Counted from the first letter of the stretch, positions 53,446-63,346 are shown. The stretch is DNA of 64,000 nucleotides from an uncultured Ectothiorhodospiraceae bacterium (GCA_947258695.1 CAMYJG010000001.1:90858-154857); one strand, 5' to 3'. Program-made: numbers and translations. Notes: generated from the letters alone by a model not told the origin.

Positions 53446-54756
53446 TTACTTACCACGTTCAATTAACATTGCTCCACCCTGACCACCACCAATACACAAG
53501 CTGGCTATTCCTCTTTTTGCTTTATTTCTTTCTAATACGCTTAACAGATGTAACACAATTCGTGCACCGCTGGCCCCGACAGGGTGACCAATACTGACAC
53601 CACCACCATCAACATTAAGCTTAGCCTGATCGATTTCACCCAGACTGGAATCAAGCCCTAATTCTTCTTTGCAATAAGAGTCATCCTGCCATGCGGCTAA
53701 ACAAGAGAGTACCTGCGCTGCAAAAGCTTCATTAATTTCCCAGTAATTGATATCTTTTATTGATAAATTATTTCTGGTCAGTATAGGCGTCACAGAATGT
53801 ACTGGTCCTAATCCCATCTGCGCAGGTTCTAATCCAGCCCAGTGACTGTCGATCAGTTTTCCCATCACTTTAAGTTTATATTTTTTTACAGCATCTTCAC
53901 TGGCTAATATCAACATAGCAGCCCCATCCGTTATCTGGGCACTATTACCGGCTGTCACATTGCCAAATTGCTTATCAAAGACAGGGCGTAACTTGGCTAA
54001 ACGTTCAACAGATGAATCTGTACGTACACCATCGTCGTTTAAAAATGAATGACCATTCTTATCATACAAAGCTTCTATTTCAGTGAGTGTACCGGCTTCC
54101 TGGGCTGCAGCCAGTCGTTGATGACTCTGAACGGCAAAGGTATCCATCGCGAGACGATCGATCTTAAAGCGATATGCAATATTTTCCGCTGTTTGTCCCA
54201 TTGATAAACCGACAACAGGGTCTGTTAAACCACGAAGTAAACCAATGATAGGTTTAAGATGACGTGGTCGTAGCGCAGCAAATGTTTTAATTTTATCTAA
54301 TGGTTTTTTAGACATTGCCAGGCGACCAAGCCAGCCAACCATATCATTATTAAATAAAACCGGGGCATGACTCATTGCTTCAACACCACCGGCTAATACC
54401 AGGTTAGCTCTGCCGAGTGCAATGTCTTTAGCTGCTGAATCCAGTGCCTGCATACCCGATGCGCAATTTCTCTGTACTGTCCAAGCAGGCACTTTTTTAC
54501 CACAGCCTAAACGTAAAGCAATAACCCTTGCGACATTAGCTTCATCAGGGCCGGGCATCATACAACCGACTACAACTTCATCAAGTTGCTCTGCAGAGAA
54601 AGATTGTCTTGCCATTAATGGCCGAGCACAACCTAACGCCAGGTCAACCGCTGTAAAATTTCCCGGTTTCCCTTTAGCTTTTAAAAAAGGTGTACGACTC
54701 CCATCAACAATATAAACAGGGCTGGGTAAACTTTTTCTATGTACTGGGTTATCCAT
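53446..54756 (-). CDS. fadI: Acetyl-CoA C-acyltransferase (beta-oxidation thiolase)
   Basis: Cleaves 3-ketoacyl-CoA in the last step of beta-oxidation. Thiolase signatures: nucleophile Cys in VQRNCASGMQALDSA, NEAFAAQVL, GGGVSIGHPVGASGARI, and the C-terminal CIGGGQGGAM. Length 436 matches FadI-type thiolases. It overlaps the fadE end by eight bases and precedes fadJ by 24 bases. Confidence 0.9.
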   Translation of the reverse strand: MDNPVHRKSLPSPVYIVDGSRTPFLKAKGKPGNFTAVDLALGCARPLMARQSFSAEQLDEVVVGCMMPGPDEANVARVIALRLGCGKKVPAWTVQRNCASGMQALDSAAKDIALGRANLVLAGGVEAMSHAPVLFNNDMVGWLGRLAMSKKPLDKIKTFAALRPRHLKPIIGLLRGLTDPVVGLSMGQTAENIAYRFKIDRLAMDTFAVQSHQRLAAAQEAGTLTEIEALYDKNGHSFLNDDGVRTDSSVERLAKLRPVFDKQFGNVTAGNSAQITDGAAMLILASEDAVKKYKLKVMGKLIDSHWAGLEPAQMGLGPVHSVTPILTRNNLSIKDINYWEINEAFAAQVLSCLAAWQDDSYCKEELGLDSSLGEIDQAKLNVDGGGVSIGHPVGASGARIVLHLLSVLERNKAKRGIASLCIGGGQGGAMLIERGK

Positions 54757-57016
54757 TTTTATTTCTCTTTAAATCAAAGGTAAAGTCATCAACAGCTATT
54801 ACTTTGTTTCTCGCTTCATTTGCTTGTTGCAAAATACTTTCTTCATCTTTGTCAATAACGCCTTCTTCTAAAGCAGCCTGTAACATGGCGTTATAATCAG
54901 CATAACCAGGACGGAAAGATTTTTGAAATGAGCGTATTTTTTTCTCCACGGCTTCGGCATCTACAACTTTTCGTAGTGCGCTTTCAAGCAGGGTGATCGC
55001 TTCATTATCATCTTCAGGTATAAAAACACCTTCTGTTAAACGATTACGCATCTCTGATGGATTAATTAACAATTTGGCAACTTTATGTCCTAGTTGGTCA
55101 TCTGGTGGGGCATAACGTCTACCCCATGGAAAGATAACCCAACGTAAAAGCATGGCGACAGGGCGATTAGGGAAATTATGTAAAAAACCATTAAAGGCAG
55201 TTTGTATACGTTGCAGATTATACTGGCATGCCCAATCGACAAAGGGCTGGTCAGATTCATACTCGCCCTGATCCTGGTAGTGTTTTAAAACAGCCGATAG
55301 TAAGTAAAGATGACTTAAAATGTCACCTAATCGTGCCGATAATTTTTCTTTTCTTTTTAGAGAACCACCTAGTATCATTAATGATATATCTGTTACCAGG
55401 GCAAATGCAGCACTCATTCGAGTCGCTTGTTTGTAGTATCGCTTAGTTTTTGAATTTACCCTGGCAGGGGTACGAATAAACCACGCATTCGTTAAGCCAT
55501 ATAAAAAACAACGAATCGTGTTGCTAATAAAGAAACGCATATGACCAAACAAGGCACGATCAAACTGTTCTAAGGCTTCATTTTCATCATGCTCAGACAA
55601 CGATTCTAATTCTTTATATATATAAGGATGACTTCGAATTGCCCCCTGACCAAAAATTATCATAGAACGAGTCAGAATATTCGCTCCTTCTACAGTAATA
55701 CTAATGGGAATAGCCTGGTAGGCACGCCCCATGATATTTTTCGGGCCAAGACAAATTCCAGCACCACCTAAAACATCCATAGCGTCGTTAACGACTTTAC
55801 GCATTGATTCAGTTAAGTGGTATTTTACAACAGCAGATATGACAGAAGGTTTTTCACCATTATCTAATGCCGCTAATGTTAATGATCGAGAGGCATCCAT
55901 AATATAAGTTAGCCCGCCAATACGTGCTAAAGCTTCTTCGACGCCTTCAAATTTACCGATTGGCATTTTAAATTGTTGGCGAACACGTGAATAGGCACCT
56001 ACCGATAAACTTGCTAGCTTACCAGCACCAGTACTTAATGCAGGTAATGAAATTGCACGCCCATCAGACAAACATTCCATTAACATGCGCCAACCCTGGC
56101 CAGCTTGATCGACACCGCCAATAATCCAGTCCATGGGAATAAATACATCTTTGCCACTGTTAGGCCCGTTCATAAAAACCATGTTCAAAGGAAAATGACG
56201 ATTACCAATATTTACTCCCTTGGTATTAGTCGGTATCAAAGCCAGTGTAATTCCGAGTTCTTCTTTATCACCGATGAGCTTATCAGGATCATAAAGTTTA
56301 AAAGCTAATCCAAGCAGGGTAGCGACCGGTCCCAATGTTATATAACGCTTGTCCCATGTCAGCCGAATACCTAAGACATCCTTTTTGCCCTCAAATTTAT
56401 CTTTACAGACAATACCAAAATCCGGGATAGCACCCGCATCACTGCCAGCTTTCGGACTGGTTAAAGCAAAGCAGGGGATTTCTTCACCTTTAGCTAAACG
56501 CGGCAGGTAATAATCCTTTTGTTCTTCTGTACCATATTCCATTAGTAACTTTCCTGGCCCTAATGAATTTGGCACCATCACGGTAACAGCGGTTGAAATA
56601 CTGCGGGTCGATATTTTCATCACGACCTGTGAATGCGCGTAAGCAGAAAATTCCTTACCGCCGTAATGCTTTGGGATAATCATGCTGAAAAAGCCATTAT
56701 CCTTAATGTATTGCCAGACATTTTCTGGTAAATCTTTGTCTTCATGGGTGATTTGCCAATCATCCAGCATATTGCACAAGGTAGTCACCGGACCATCCAT
56801 AAAAGCTTTTTCTTCTTTGCTCAAACTCGGCTTCGGTAACGAAAGCAGTTTTTTCCACTTAGGTTTACCGCTAAAAAGTTCTCCATCCCACCAGACAGAT
56901 CCTGCTTCAAGTGCTTCTTGCTCTGTACGAGACATCCTCGGAGTCACTTTCCGGAACAACTTCATTAACGGCGCACTAAACCATTTCAAACGCCAGTTAT
57001 CATTTTTATTATTCAT
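54749..57016 (-). CDS. fadE: Acyl-CoA dehydrogenase FadE
   Basis: FAD-dependent first step of beta-oxidation. The ATG at 57016 with AAGG nine bases upstream is preferred over a TTG further out. The product (about 755 residues) has the FadE-specific N-terminus RMSRTEQEALEAGSVWWDGELFSGKPKW, ACFALTSPKAGSDAG-like substrate loop (FALTSPKAGSDAGAIPD), the PSLSTG-type catalytic region, GGAGICLGPKNIMGRAY, and the FadE C-terminal extension. It is the first gene of the fadE-fadI-fadJ-ligase-thioesterase operon. Confidence 0.93.
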   Translation of the reverse strand: MNNKNDNWRLKWFSAPLMKLFRKVTPRMSRTEQEALEAGSVWWDGELFSGKPKWKKLLSLPKPSLSKEEKAFMDGPVTTLCNMLDDWQITHEDKDLPENVWQYIKDNGFFSMIIPKHYGGKEFSAYAHSQVVMKISTRSISTAVTVMVPNSLGPGKLLMEYGTEEQKDYYLPRLAKGEEIPCFALTSPKAGSDAGAIPDFGIVCKDKFEGKKDVLGIRLTWDKRYITLGPVATLLGLAFKLYDPDKLIGDKEELGITLALIPTNTKGVNIGNRHFPLNMVFMNGPNSGKDVFIPMDWIIGGVDQAGQGWRMLMECLSDGRAISLPALSTGAGKLASLSVGAYSRVRQQFKMPIGKFEGVEEALARIGGLTYIMDASRSLTLAALDNGEKPSVISAVVKYHLTESMRKVVNDAMDVLGGAGICLGPKNIMGRAYQAIPISITVEGANILTRSMIIFGQGAIRSHPYIYKELESLSEHDENEALEQFDRALFGHMRFFISNTIRCFLYGLTNAWFIRTPARVNSKTKRYYKQATRMSAAFALVTDISLMILGGSLKRKEKLSARLGDILSHLYLLSAVLKHYQDQGEYESDQPFVDWACQYNLQRIQTAFNGFLHNFPNRPVAMLLRWVIFPWGRRYAPPDDQLGHKVAKLLINPSEMRNRLTEGVFIPEDDNEAITLLESALRKVVDAEAVEKKIRSFQKSFRPGYADYNAMLQAALEEGVIDKDEESILQQANEARNKVIAVDDFTFDLKRNKNG

Positions 57017-57668
57017 ACTAAAACCTTGTGGCTGCAGCAAAAGGAATACGATATAACAATTGGATATTTTTTAAGGGTATTGGTTCCAAGAAAGGTATTT
57101 AATATAGAGATAATTTCGCACATCCGTATTTATCCTTAAAATTAAAGCGCGTATAAAATATTATTTATTCTAAGTATAGGGTATCTAAATATTTTTATCG
57201 GTAAATTACAATAGTGACTTTAATTAATAGATAATTCCATTAACTATTTAACCAAACTTTACTTTGTAAGACTTATCAAAACCTCAATATAATATTACTT
57301 ATCATTATTAATGAAACTTGATATTACTAAAACATAGTAAGTGATACGTTGACAGAACTCGATTACGATTGATTGACTAACACTGTATGACACAAATCAT
57401 TCACAAAATTTTATATGTTGATAACAACGAGCAAGATTTTCATATTGTTGGATAAGTGTAAGCAATATTATTGAAGGCTAATATTTTGAAATACCTAATA
57501 GTTTGGTGATAGTACAGTATCAAGTAAAAGCGGCATAATATATATTATGTTAAATAGAAAAATATAGAATAATTACTATGATTTTCAATACCTTATGGTC
57601 GTCCAAGTAATTTTCCTACTTAGCAAAGCAACAAATAGTAAATATAGCCATTTACTTTATTCAACATG
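57017..57668. other. Long A/T-rich intergenic region
   Basis: About 650 bases upstream of fadE with no ORF I can support. It should hold the fad operon promoter, but no convincing -35/-10 pair or FadR/PsrA-type operator could be identified. A perfect 16-base palindrome, CATAATATATATTATG, lies at 57534-57549. The region separates the core-metabolism block from the accessory locus and is more A/T-rich than the genes on either side. Confidence 0.6.
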
Positions 57669-58322
57669 TCATTCATTGCTTTTACGCTTAAGTATAAGAC
57701 TAAAGACCAATGGGAAAACAGTAATAACGCCTAATAAAATAACTGTTATCGCAATCGAGTTTAGTTCGCTTGTCGCTATTTCGCTTCCAACATGTGCAAG
57801 CAAGAAGCTTGCTGGCAAAATACCGAAAAAAGTAGCTAGTGCGAATTGAAGATAACTCACTTTAGTTAAACCTGCAGCATAACTAATAACATCAAAAGAT
57901 ATAAATGGAATCAGCCTTGAAACAAAAATTACGCCGACCAGGTGTTTAGAAGAACTTAGCCATGTCGTATCAATTTTATGACCAAAACGTTTTTGGATAA
58001 CCTGGTACCCTAACAACCGAGAAATTGTAAAAGCGATAATCGCACCTAATTCGGCACCTATCAAAATATAGAAAGTACCCCAACCATGACCATAGGCAAA
58101 CCCGGCTGCAATGGCTATTGGTGCGCTTGGTAATGGACTCATAACAATCGCTCCGGTCATGAGCATCACAATTAGCAATGGCCCAAAGCCATTTAATGAG
58201 ACAAGAAAAGATTGTAAATTTTTACTATTGAATAAATCATCCGCTAATCCTGAGATAGCGATAAATATATACAACCCAGTAAACACGGTGAAAAGTATAA
58301 TTCCCGTTATTAACTTTGACAT
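57669..58322 (-). CDS. TVP38/TMEM64 family membrane protein
   Basis: A 217-residue protein with about six hydrophobic segments. It has the family region SPLPSAPIAIAAGFAYGHGWGTFYILIGAELGAIIAFTISRLLG, followed by FVSRLIPFISFDVISYAAGLTKVSY. These VTT/DedA-related proteins are thought to be lipid scramblases or transporters. It is 56 bases downstream of the ABC ATPase gene on the same strand, so it may belong to that operon. Similar proteins often lie next to mercuric-reductase-like or metal genes. Role here unknown. Confidence 0.8.
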   Translation of the reverse strand: MSKLITGIILFTVFTGLYIFIAISGLADDLFNSKNLQSFLVSLNGFGPLLIVMLMTGAIVMSPLPSAPIAIAAGFAYGHGWGTFYILIGAELGAIIAFTISRLLGYQVIQKRFGHKIDTTWLSSSKHLVGVIFVSRLIPFISFDVISYAAGLTKVSYLQFALATFFGILPASFLLAHVGSEIATSELNSIAITVILLGVITVFPLVFSLILKRKSNE

Positions 58323-58378
58323 TTACTTATTCTCGGACTCATCGATAATTAATTCCAATAACTTAACTTAGGTATCCA

Positions 58379-59218
58379 TTAGACTACGTATGATTCTTGA
58401 TTATTTTCAAACCGTTCATGACAACGTTTTGAACAAAAATAGTATTTTTTTCCTTTATATTGACTTACTAAATTAGCAGTCCATTCATCAACATGCATCC
58501 CACAGACAGGATCTTTCACCCATGAATGCTTCTCAGATTTACGGTCATGTAACTGGCCATCTTCAAGCCATAAAATACGATCAGCAATATCTTCAACTCG
58601 TGGGTCATGAGTCACCATAATTACCGCATAACCTTCATCGCGGGCAATATCATGCAATATCATCATGACTTCCTGCCCTGTCTGTGAATCCAGGTTACCG
58701 GTGGGTTCATCTGCCAGAATTAGCTTAGGTTCATTGATCAATGCTCGAGCTATTGCCACACGCTGTTTTTCTCCACCAGATAGGGTACTGGGAAACGCAT
58801 TACGGCGATGAGCCAGGCCGAGTTTTTCGATAAGTCTATTTGCCCGATTTTTAACTCCCACTCTACCCTCAGGTCGTAATTGTGAAGGAAACAAGATATT
58901 TTCTTCGACAGTCAACGCATCCAGCAAGTTAAAGGTTTGGAAAATAAAACCAATTTTTAATGCCCTGATATTAGGCAGATCTGATTCCTTTAATTCTGTA
59001 ACATTAATACCTTCAATCTCAATATTGCCCTGTGAAGGTTTTAATAAACTACCTAACATAGATAATAATGTTGTTTTACCTGAACCAGATGGCCCCATCA
59101 CTAACACCAGTTCACCAGCTTTGATAGAAAGAGAGACATTATCTACTGCTTTTACTTCGGTATGACCACTACCAAACACCTTTGACAAATTACTGGCTTT
59201 TAAGATCGGTATCATCAT
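58379..59218 (-). CDS. ABC transporter ATPase fused to a C-terminal YHS metal-binding domain
   Basis: Residues 1-225 form a MacB/LolD-type ATPase with Walker [10 protein letters not shown] (42-50), Q-loop FIFQTFNL, signature [15 protein letters not shown] (146-160), Walker [13 protein letters not shown] and H-loop VTHD. After a short linker, residues 236-275 are a YHS/TRASH-type domain: DPVCGM (236-241), [12 protein letters not shown] (259-270), with Cys239, Cys262, Cys266 and His267 as likely ligands. YHS domains usually occur in copper/silver P-type ATPases and metal chaperones; attachment to an ABC ATPase is unusual. It lies 9 bases after its permease gene. Confidence 0.9.
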   Translation of the reverse strand: MMIPILKASNLSKVFGSGHTEVKAVDNVSLSIKAGELVLVMGPSGSGKTTLLSMLGSLLKPSQGNIEIEGINVTELKESDLPNIRALKIGFIFQTFNLLDALTVEENILFPSQLRPEGRVGVKNRANRLIEKLGLAHRRNAFPSTLSGGEKQRVAIARALINEPKLILADEPTGNLDSQTGQEVMMILHDIARDEGYAVIMVTHDPRVEDIADRILWLEDGQLHDRKSEKHSWVKDPVCGMHVDEWTANLVSQYKGKKYYFCSKRCHERFENNQESYVV

Positions 59219-59227
59219 TATTTTCCC

Positions 59228-60337
59228 TCACACATGAAAAGCTGTTGCTGGATCCATTCTAAGTACAAGATATGTAGGTAATATTGCACCCAGTATTGTT
59301 ACTAACAATGCAATAATACCTAGTTGCATCAATGCTTCGTTAGATACCAGGATGGTTAACTGCGGCACTAATGATGGAATACCTGGCACCACTAACAAAG
59401 CAAATAAAACAGCTAATAGAAAACCTAACAACGTCACTATTCCTGTCTGTATCATGACACTGTAAAAAATTGAAATGTTCGACGCACCAAGTGCCTTAAT
59501 AATGGCAATCTCTCTACGCTTACGCATCACCAGGGAATAAGCACTAAATCCTACGATCAAAGCAGCAAGGACCGAGCAAATCACTGTCATCATCACAATA
59601 ACTTCAACACCCATTTGTCTAGCCAGGGCAAAATCATTAGCTATAAAATCATCATGTGGCAAAGCATTGATTTTTTCTACTTCCTCCATAATTTTGCTGG
59701 CTAACACCTTGGGTTCAACATTGTCATGCGCATCGACAAGTAAGTAACTATAGGTACCCGATGACGACAAAATATCTTCCAAATCTGAAAATGGAACAAA
59801 TAAAACAGAATTCGCAGATGAAAATGTACCCTTTGACAATCCCACAACGTTAAATTCTTTATCTGTAATACTTAGCGTATCGCCAATTTTTACGCCAGTA
59901 ATGTGAGATAACACATCAGGTATTATTGCTTCCCTGGGATTTTGAATTTGTCGCCCTGCACTCATGGCCCATGGCCCTGCCCTTTTCGCATCAGGTAACA
60001 GTCCCACGATAAACGCAAACATCTCCGTATCTCCAGCTCTTATCACATTATTAAGATATAAAATGGGTGTAACATTTTTGACTTCAGGCATACTGGCAAT
60101 CTTGTCAGCTTTCCAGTCCCACACAAAAGACATGGCCATATGCATATTGCCTACTCCGGACTGCATCACCCAGACATCCGGCTTGACGTTATTAGGATAA
60201 GCAATTATTTGTTCAGTCTCACCACGCCAAACGGCATCAAAAAAAATCACCAGAATAAATGCGCAAGCAATGCCTGCTGCACTTCCGATTAAACTACCTT
60301 TTTGGCTAAATAGTGATTTCCATGCCCATTTCAGCAT
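59228..60337 (-). CDS. FtsX/MacB-type ABC permease, second of pair
   Basis: A 369-residue permease: one N-terminal membrane helix (about 15-35, LIGSAAGIACAFILVIFFDAVW), a large periplasmic domain (about 40-245), and three C-terminal helices (about 250-355) with RKRREIAIIKALGASNISIFYSVMIQ, the FtsX coupling motif. Such mechanotransmission-type permeases move lipoproteins, peptides or small molecules across the envelope rather than importing ions. It starts two bases after the first permease gene ends. Confidence 0.85.
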   Translation of the reverse strand: MLKWAWKSLFSQKGSLIGSAAGIACAFILVIFFDAVWRGETEQIIAYPNNVKPDVWVMQSGVGNMHMAMSFVWDWKADKIASMPEVKNVTPILYLNNVIRAGDTEMFAFIVGLLPDAKRAGPWAMSAGRQIQNPREAIIPDVLSHITGVKIGDTLSITDKEFNVVGLSKGTFSSANSVLFVPFSDLEDILSSSGTYSYLLVDAHDNVEPKVLASKIMEEVEKINALPHDDFIANDFALARQMGVEVIVMMTVICSVLAALIVGFSAYSLVMRKRREIAIIKALGASNISIFYSVMIQTGIVTLLGFLLAVLFALLVVPGIPSLVPQLTILVSNEALMQLGIIALLVTILGAILPTYLVLRMDPATAFHV

Positions 60338-60339
60338 TT

Positions 60340-61470
60340 TTATGCTCCCTGGAATGCCATAACAGGATCAGAACCTCTAATGATATGCAAAGGTATTAAT
60401 GAACCCAGGAAAGAAAAAACCAGGCAGGCTAGCAACGTATGAATGAAAACGATTGGTTCAAAAAGCCGGATTAAATACACAGGAGAATTCGTTTCTATAT
60501 AAACTGAAAGACTAAGCGCTATAAAAATACCAATTGGTATTGCAATTAGCAGTAAAATTAGTGATTGCGATAAGACTGCAAAAAATAGTTTTTTAAACGG
60601 GAAACCCAATGCTTTCAATACAGCAAAGTTTTTAATCCTGCTACGAATATCTGCATACATTATCAAGCCAACGACCAACAGGCCAATCACATAGCCAATA
60701 GTCACTAACAACCCCATGATAGGTTTATAAAACACCTTCCCCATACTCACATCGTTATTAGATAGTTGCTCCGGGGTAACTACATCAACCGTTGACACTT
60801 TTGCTTCAATATCTTTGGCAATCTTGTCGCGATCTGCCTGAGCATCGAGCTCAACTAACATATAACTTAAAAGTGGGAAGGTACTGAGATCTGGCGCAAT
60901 CTGTGACTCAATAAATAAATCAAGCATGCCATCATAATTAATGAAGGCAAATGGCATCATGAACGCGGCTTCATCAGTAAAGCCAGATACCTTGAAGGTA
61001 AAATCTGTGACAGAAAAGTTATCGCCCAGCTTTATGTTATATTTTTTTGCCAGTGAATGATCTATAACAATATCCCGAGCATCTTTTATGCCTTTACCAA
61101 GAATAATACGAGATGGGCCACCTTTTGTATCATAAACCAGCACATAAACGGGGGTGCGTATATTGTCTTTATTATAAATGATGGGCACAGCTGTTATTGG
61201 GTGCGCTTCTTTAACACCAGGCACATCTTCAATATCCATTCGTGATAACTGGGGAATAGACGATCGAACAGCAATAAAATTTGTTACTCCTGACTGAGTG
61301 GCAATTAAATCAGCATTACGTTTGAGAACAATTTGTTTGAGTTGGTAGTACTGGCCTTGTTCAAAACCTTCAAGCACAAGGATGACAGCAATAACCGATC
61401 CTATAGCCAATGCTGTAAGCAGGGCCTTTATTTTATCATATTGTAATTGTCGCCAAGCCAGCCTAAACAC
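60340..61470 (-). CDS. FtsX/MacB-type ABC permease, first of pair
   Basis: A 376-residue permease paralogous in architecture to its neighbour: N-terminal helix (about 15-34, KALLTALAIGSVIAVILVLEGF), periplasmic domain, and three C-terminal helices with RIKNFAVLKALGFPFKKLFFAVLSQS. The periplasmic part includes TQSGVTNFIAVRSSIPQ, which parallels MQSGVGNMHMAMSF in the second permease, so the two probably arose by duplication and form a heterodimer. This resembles DevC-type pairs. It is first in the operon, after a 145-base gap. Confidence 0.85.
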   Translation of the reverse strand: MFRLAWRQLQYDKIKALLTALAIGSVIAVILVLEGFEQGQYYQLKQIVLKRNADLIATQSGVTNFIAVRSSIPQLSRMDIEDVPGVKEAHPITAVPIIYNKDNIRTPVYVLVYDTKGGPSRIILGKGIKDARDIVIDHSLAKKYNIKLGDNFSVTDFTFKVSGFTDEAAFMMPFAFINYDGMLDLFIESQIAPDLSTFPLLSYMLVELDAQADRDKIAKDIEAKVSTVDVVTPEQLSNNDVSMGKVFYKPIMGLLVTIGYVIGLLVVGLIMYADIRSRIKNFAVLKALGFPFKKLFFAVLSQSLILLLIAIPIGIFIALSLSVYIETNSPVYLIRLFEPIVFIHTLLACLVFSFLGSLIPLHIIRGSDPVMAFQGA

Positions 61471-61615
61471 TCTTTTATATTCTCGTTATATCCACCAGAA
61501 TTAATATTTAAACCAATCTTTAATAGTGTAATTTATAATCTTGTTAGGTTGAACCAGAATAAGCAATAAAAATATTATTGACGACAAGACAATCATATAA
61601 ATTATAACGTTTTAG

Positions 61616-61837
61616 TTATCCTGATGTAATATCAGGTTGAAACCCTTTGGCACGGAGTTGCTCCATCAAAATAGTCGGCATATTTTCGTGGCTCTCATAT
61701 TCAATTGTAAGATTATGTGGATCATGCCGAGGATGCTCCACATCAACCACATGCGGCAAAGCTAAAATCTCATGTTTTAGTTTTACGATTTCTCGAGTGG
61801 TAAGAGATTCCCCAATATATACATTAACACAATTCAT
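61616..61837 (-). CDS. Small HMA-like (ferredoxin-fold) protein without CxxC
   Basis: A 73-residue protein with a predicted beta-alpha-beta-beta-alpha-beta order: VNVYIGE, TREIVKLKHEILALPHV, VDVEHPR/LTIEYES, NMPTILMEQLRAKGFQPDI. That is the heavy-metal-associated fold, and VVDVEH...LTIEYE resembles HMA strands. The canonical CxxC is missing; only Cys3 and three His residues (HPRHDPH) could bind metal. It sits alone between the propeller gene and the permease pair on the same strand. The fold call is by eye. Confidence 0.6.
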   Translation of the reverse strand: MNCVNVYIGESLTTREIVKLKHEILALPHVVDVEHPRHDPHNLTIEYESHENMPTILMEQLRAKGFQPDITSG

Positions 61838-61964
61838 TCAATACACTCCTTCTTTACAGTCCGGTAATTAACTAGGATTATATTCTTAGACAGTAAAATT
61901 TACTACCAAGTACTCCAACCTCCACAAATAAAACACGGTGGGTAATTTTAGATTATATATCTTA

Positions 61965-62954
61965 TTAATTCACAATCGCCATCTGATGTGCTTCACCAGC
62001 AGGCAGTTTAATTTCATTAATCACTTTCAATGTTTTTTGATCAATAACCCAGATAACGGGTTTCTTCCGACTTGAAACATAAACCTTACCTGTCCCTGTT
62101 ATGGTATTTAAATGGTACGGCGCAGGCGACAAAGGTAATTCGCGCTTTTTACCATTTTCAGTATTTATAGCAACCAGCTTGTTTTCTTTTTTACTACTTA
62201 CAAAAAGCGTTGTCCCGTCATCGCCAATATCTAGTCCATGCACAGCTTTTCCGATTTTGTAAGTAGAGGTAATGTTTCCTGTTTTCACCGATATAGCTGA
62301 TACTTGCCCTTTTCTAGGATTTGATACAAATATGGTTTTTTGATCTCCAGAAAAAGCCATGTGTTCTGGAGCAGGCCCTGATTCAAGCGTTCTAGCAACC
62401 TTCCAGCTTGATATATTGATCTCACTCAAGTTGTTTGCACCCGTATTACTAACATAGGCTCGTTTACCATCTTTTGTTACAAGAATATAATTTGGTACTC
62501 GTCCTGTTTTAATCGTTTTAATTATTTCATTGTTTTCAAGATCAAGAACACTGACATTACCTTTCATGGCATGCGTGGATAAAACATACCGTCCATCTGG
62601 TGTTATTCCCTGGTGATGAGTCCAGCCTGATACTGAGATGGTTGACATTACATGACCGTGCGCAGGGTGAATAAAATACAGTTTACTGTTTGGTGTATTC
62701 GCAGGCTTTCCTTTTGGAATAGGCGTTTGCTTAAGACTGCCTGCTATAAGGTATTCACCATCGGGTGTTGCCACTAAACCATGTGGATTATCAACATCAG
62801 AATAACTGGCTGTAATTTTATCTGTCGCAGCATCTACGGCTATCACCTGGTTTCCTGATCCAAGAGGGATGTAAACCGTAGGAGATGCATAAACAAAAGA
62901 CGAAAGTATTGAGCAAACACCTGTTATTAAATATTTCTTTATTTTAATATTCAT
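61965..62954 (-). CDS. Secreted YncE/YVTN-type beta-propeller with recurring His
   Basis: A signal peptide (about 1-23, ending VYA-S) leads a 329-residue propeller of about seven blades, each with an x-DG-x turn and YVS/FVS strands. At the same point in nearly every blade a His occurs: NPHGLVATPDG, THHQGITPDG, PEHMAFSGD, VHGLDIGDDG, PYHLNTITG and AHQMAIVN; only PNYILVTKDG lacks it. Such a ring could bind a metal at the central channel. The cytochrome c gene lies 27 bases upstream, so both are probably periplasmic partners. No enzymatic activity can be assigned. Confidence 0.8.
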   Translation of the reverse strand: MNIKIKKYLITGVCSILSSFVYASPTVYIPLGSGNQVIAVDAATDKITASYSDVDNPHGLVATPDGEYLIAGSLKQTPIPKGKPANTPNSKLYFIHPAHGHVMSTISVSGWTHHQGITPDGRYVLSTHAMKGNVSVLDLENNEIIKTIKTGRVPNYILVTKDGKRAYVSNTGANNLSEINISSWKVARTLESGPAPEHMAFSGDQKTIFVSNPRKGQVSAISVKTGNITSTYKIGKAVHGLDIGDDGTTLFVSSKKENKLVAINTENGKKRELPLSPAPYHLNTITGTGKVYVSSRKKPVIWVIDQKTLKVINEIKLPAGEAHQMAIVN

Positions 62955-62981
62955 TTATTTATCCTTATTTCATAATTAAGT

Positions 62982-63332
62982 TCAGTGATTCAAATTTAGC
63001 GTAAGTAAAACGCGCATATACTCAATCGATTTTAAAAGTTGCTTATCAGATAACTTATCATTACCACCCTTTGGCGGCATCATCATTGATGCGCCAGGCG
63101 TTTCAATTCCTTTTTTTATTAACTTCAATAGTTTGTTATTAGATTTTTTTGACCATGTTTGGTTTTCAACCAAATCTGGAACACCTGGCATAGAACCTCT
63201 TCCATCATCACCATGACATAAAGCACAGTTTTGCATATATATATCTTTTCCTGATTCCGCATTGGCAAGATTCTCATAAAAGAAGATAATTACAAACATA
63301 TAAAATAAAGTGATAATTTTGGATATTTTCAT
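62982..63332 (-). CDS. Periplasmic monohaem cytochrome c
   Basis: A signal peptide (about 1-26, ANAESGK) precedes the haem motif CALCHGDDGRGS (class I cytochrome c). The distal Met is likely one of those in GASMMMPPKGGNDKLSD. The C-terminal helix SIEYMRVLL completes the fold. Length 116. It lies just upstream of the propeller gene and 14 bases downstream of the SHOCT gene, pointing to one transcript. Confidence 0.88.
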   Translation of the reverse strand: MKISKIITLFYMFVIIFFYENLANAESGKDIYMQNCALCHGDDGRGSMPGVPDLVENQTWSKKSNNKLLKLIKKGIETPGASMMMPPKGGNDKLSDKQLLKSIEYMRVLLTLNLNH

Positions 63333-63346
63333 TAACTCAGTTCCAT

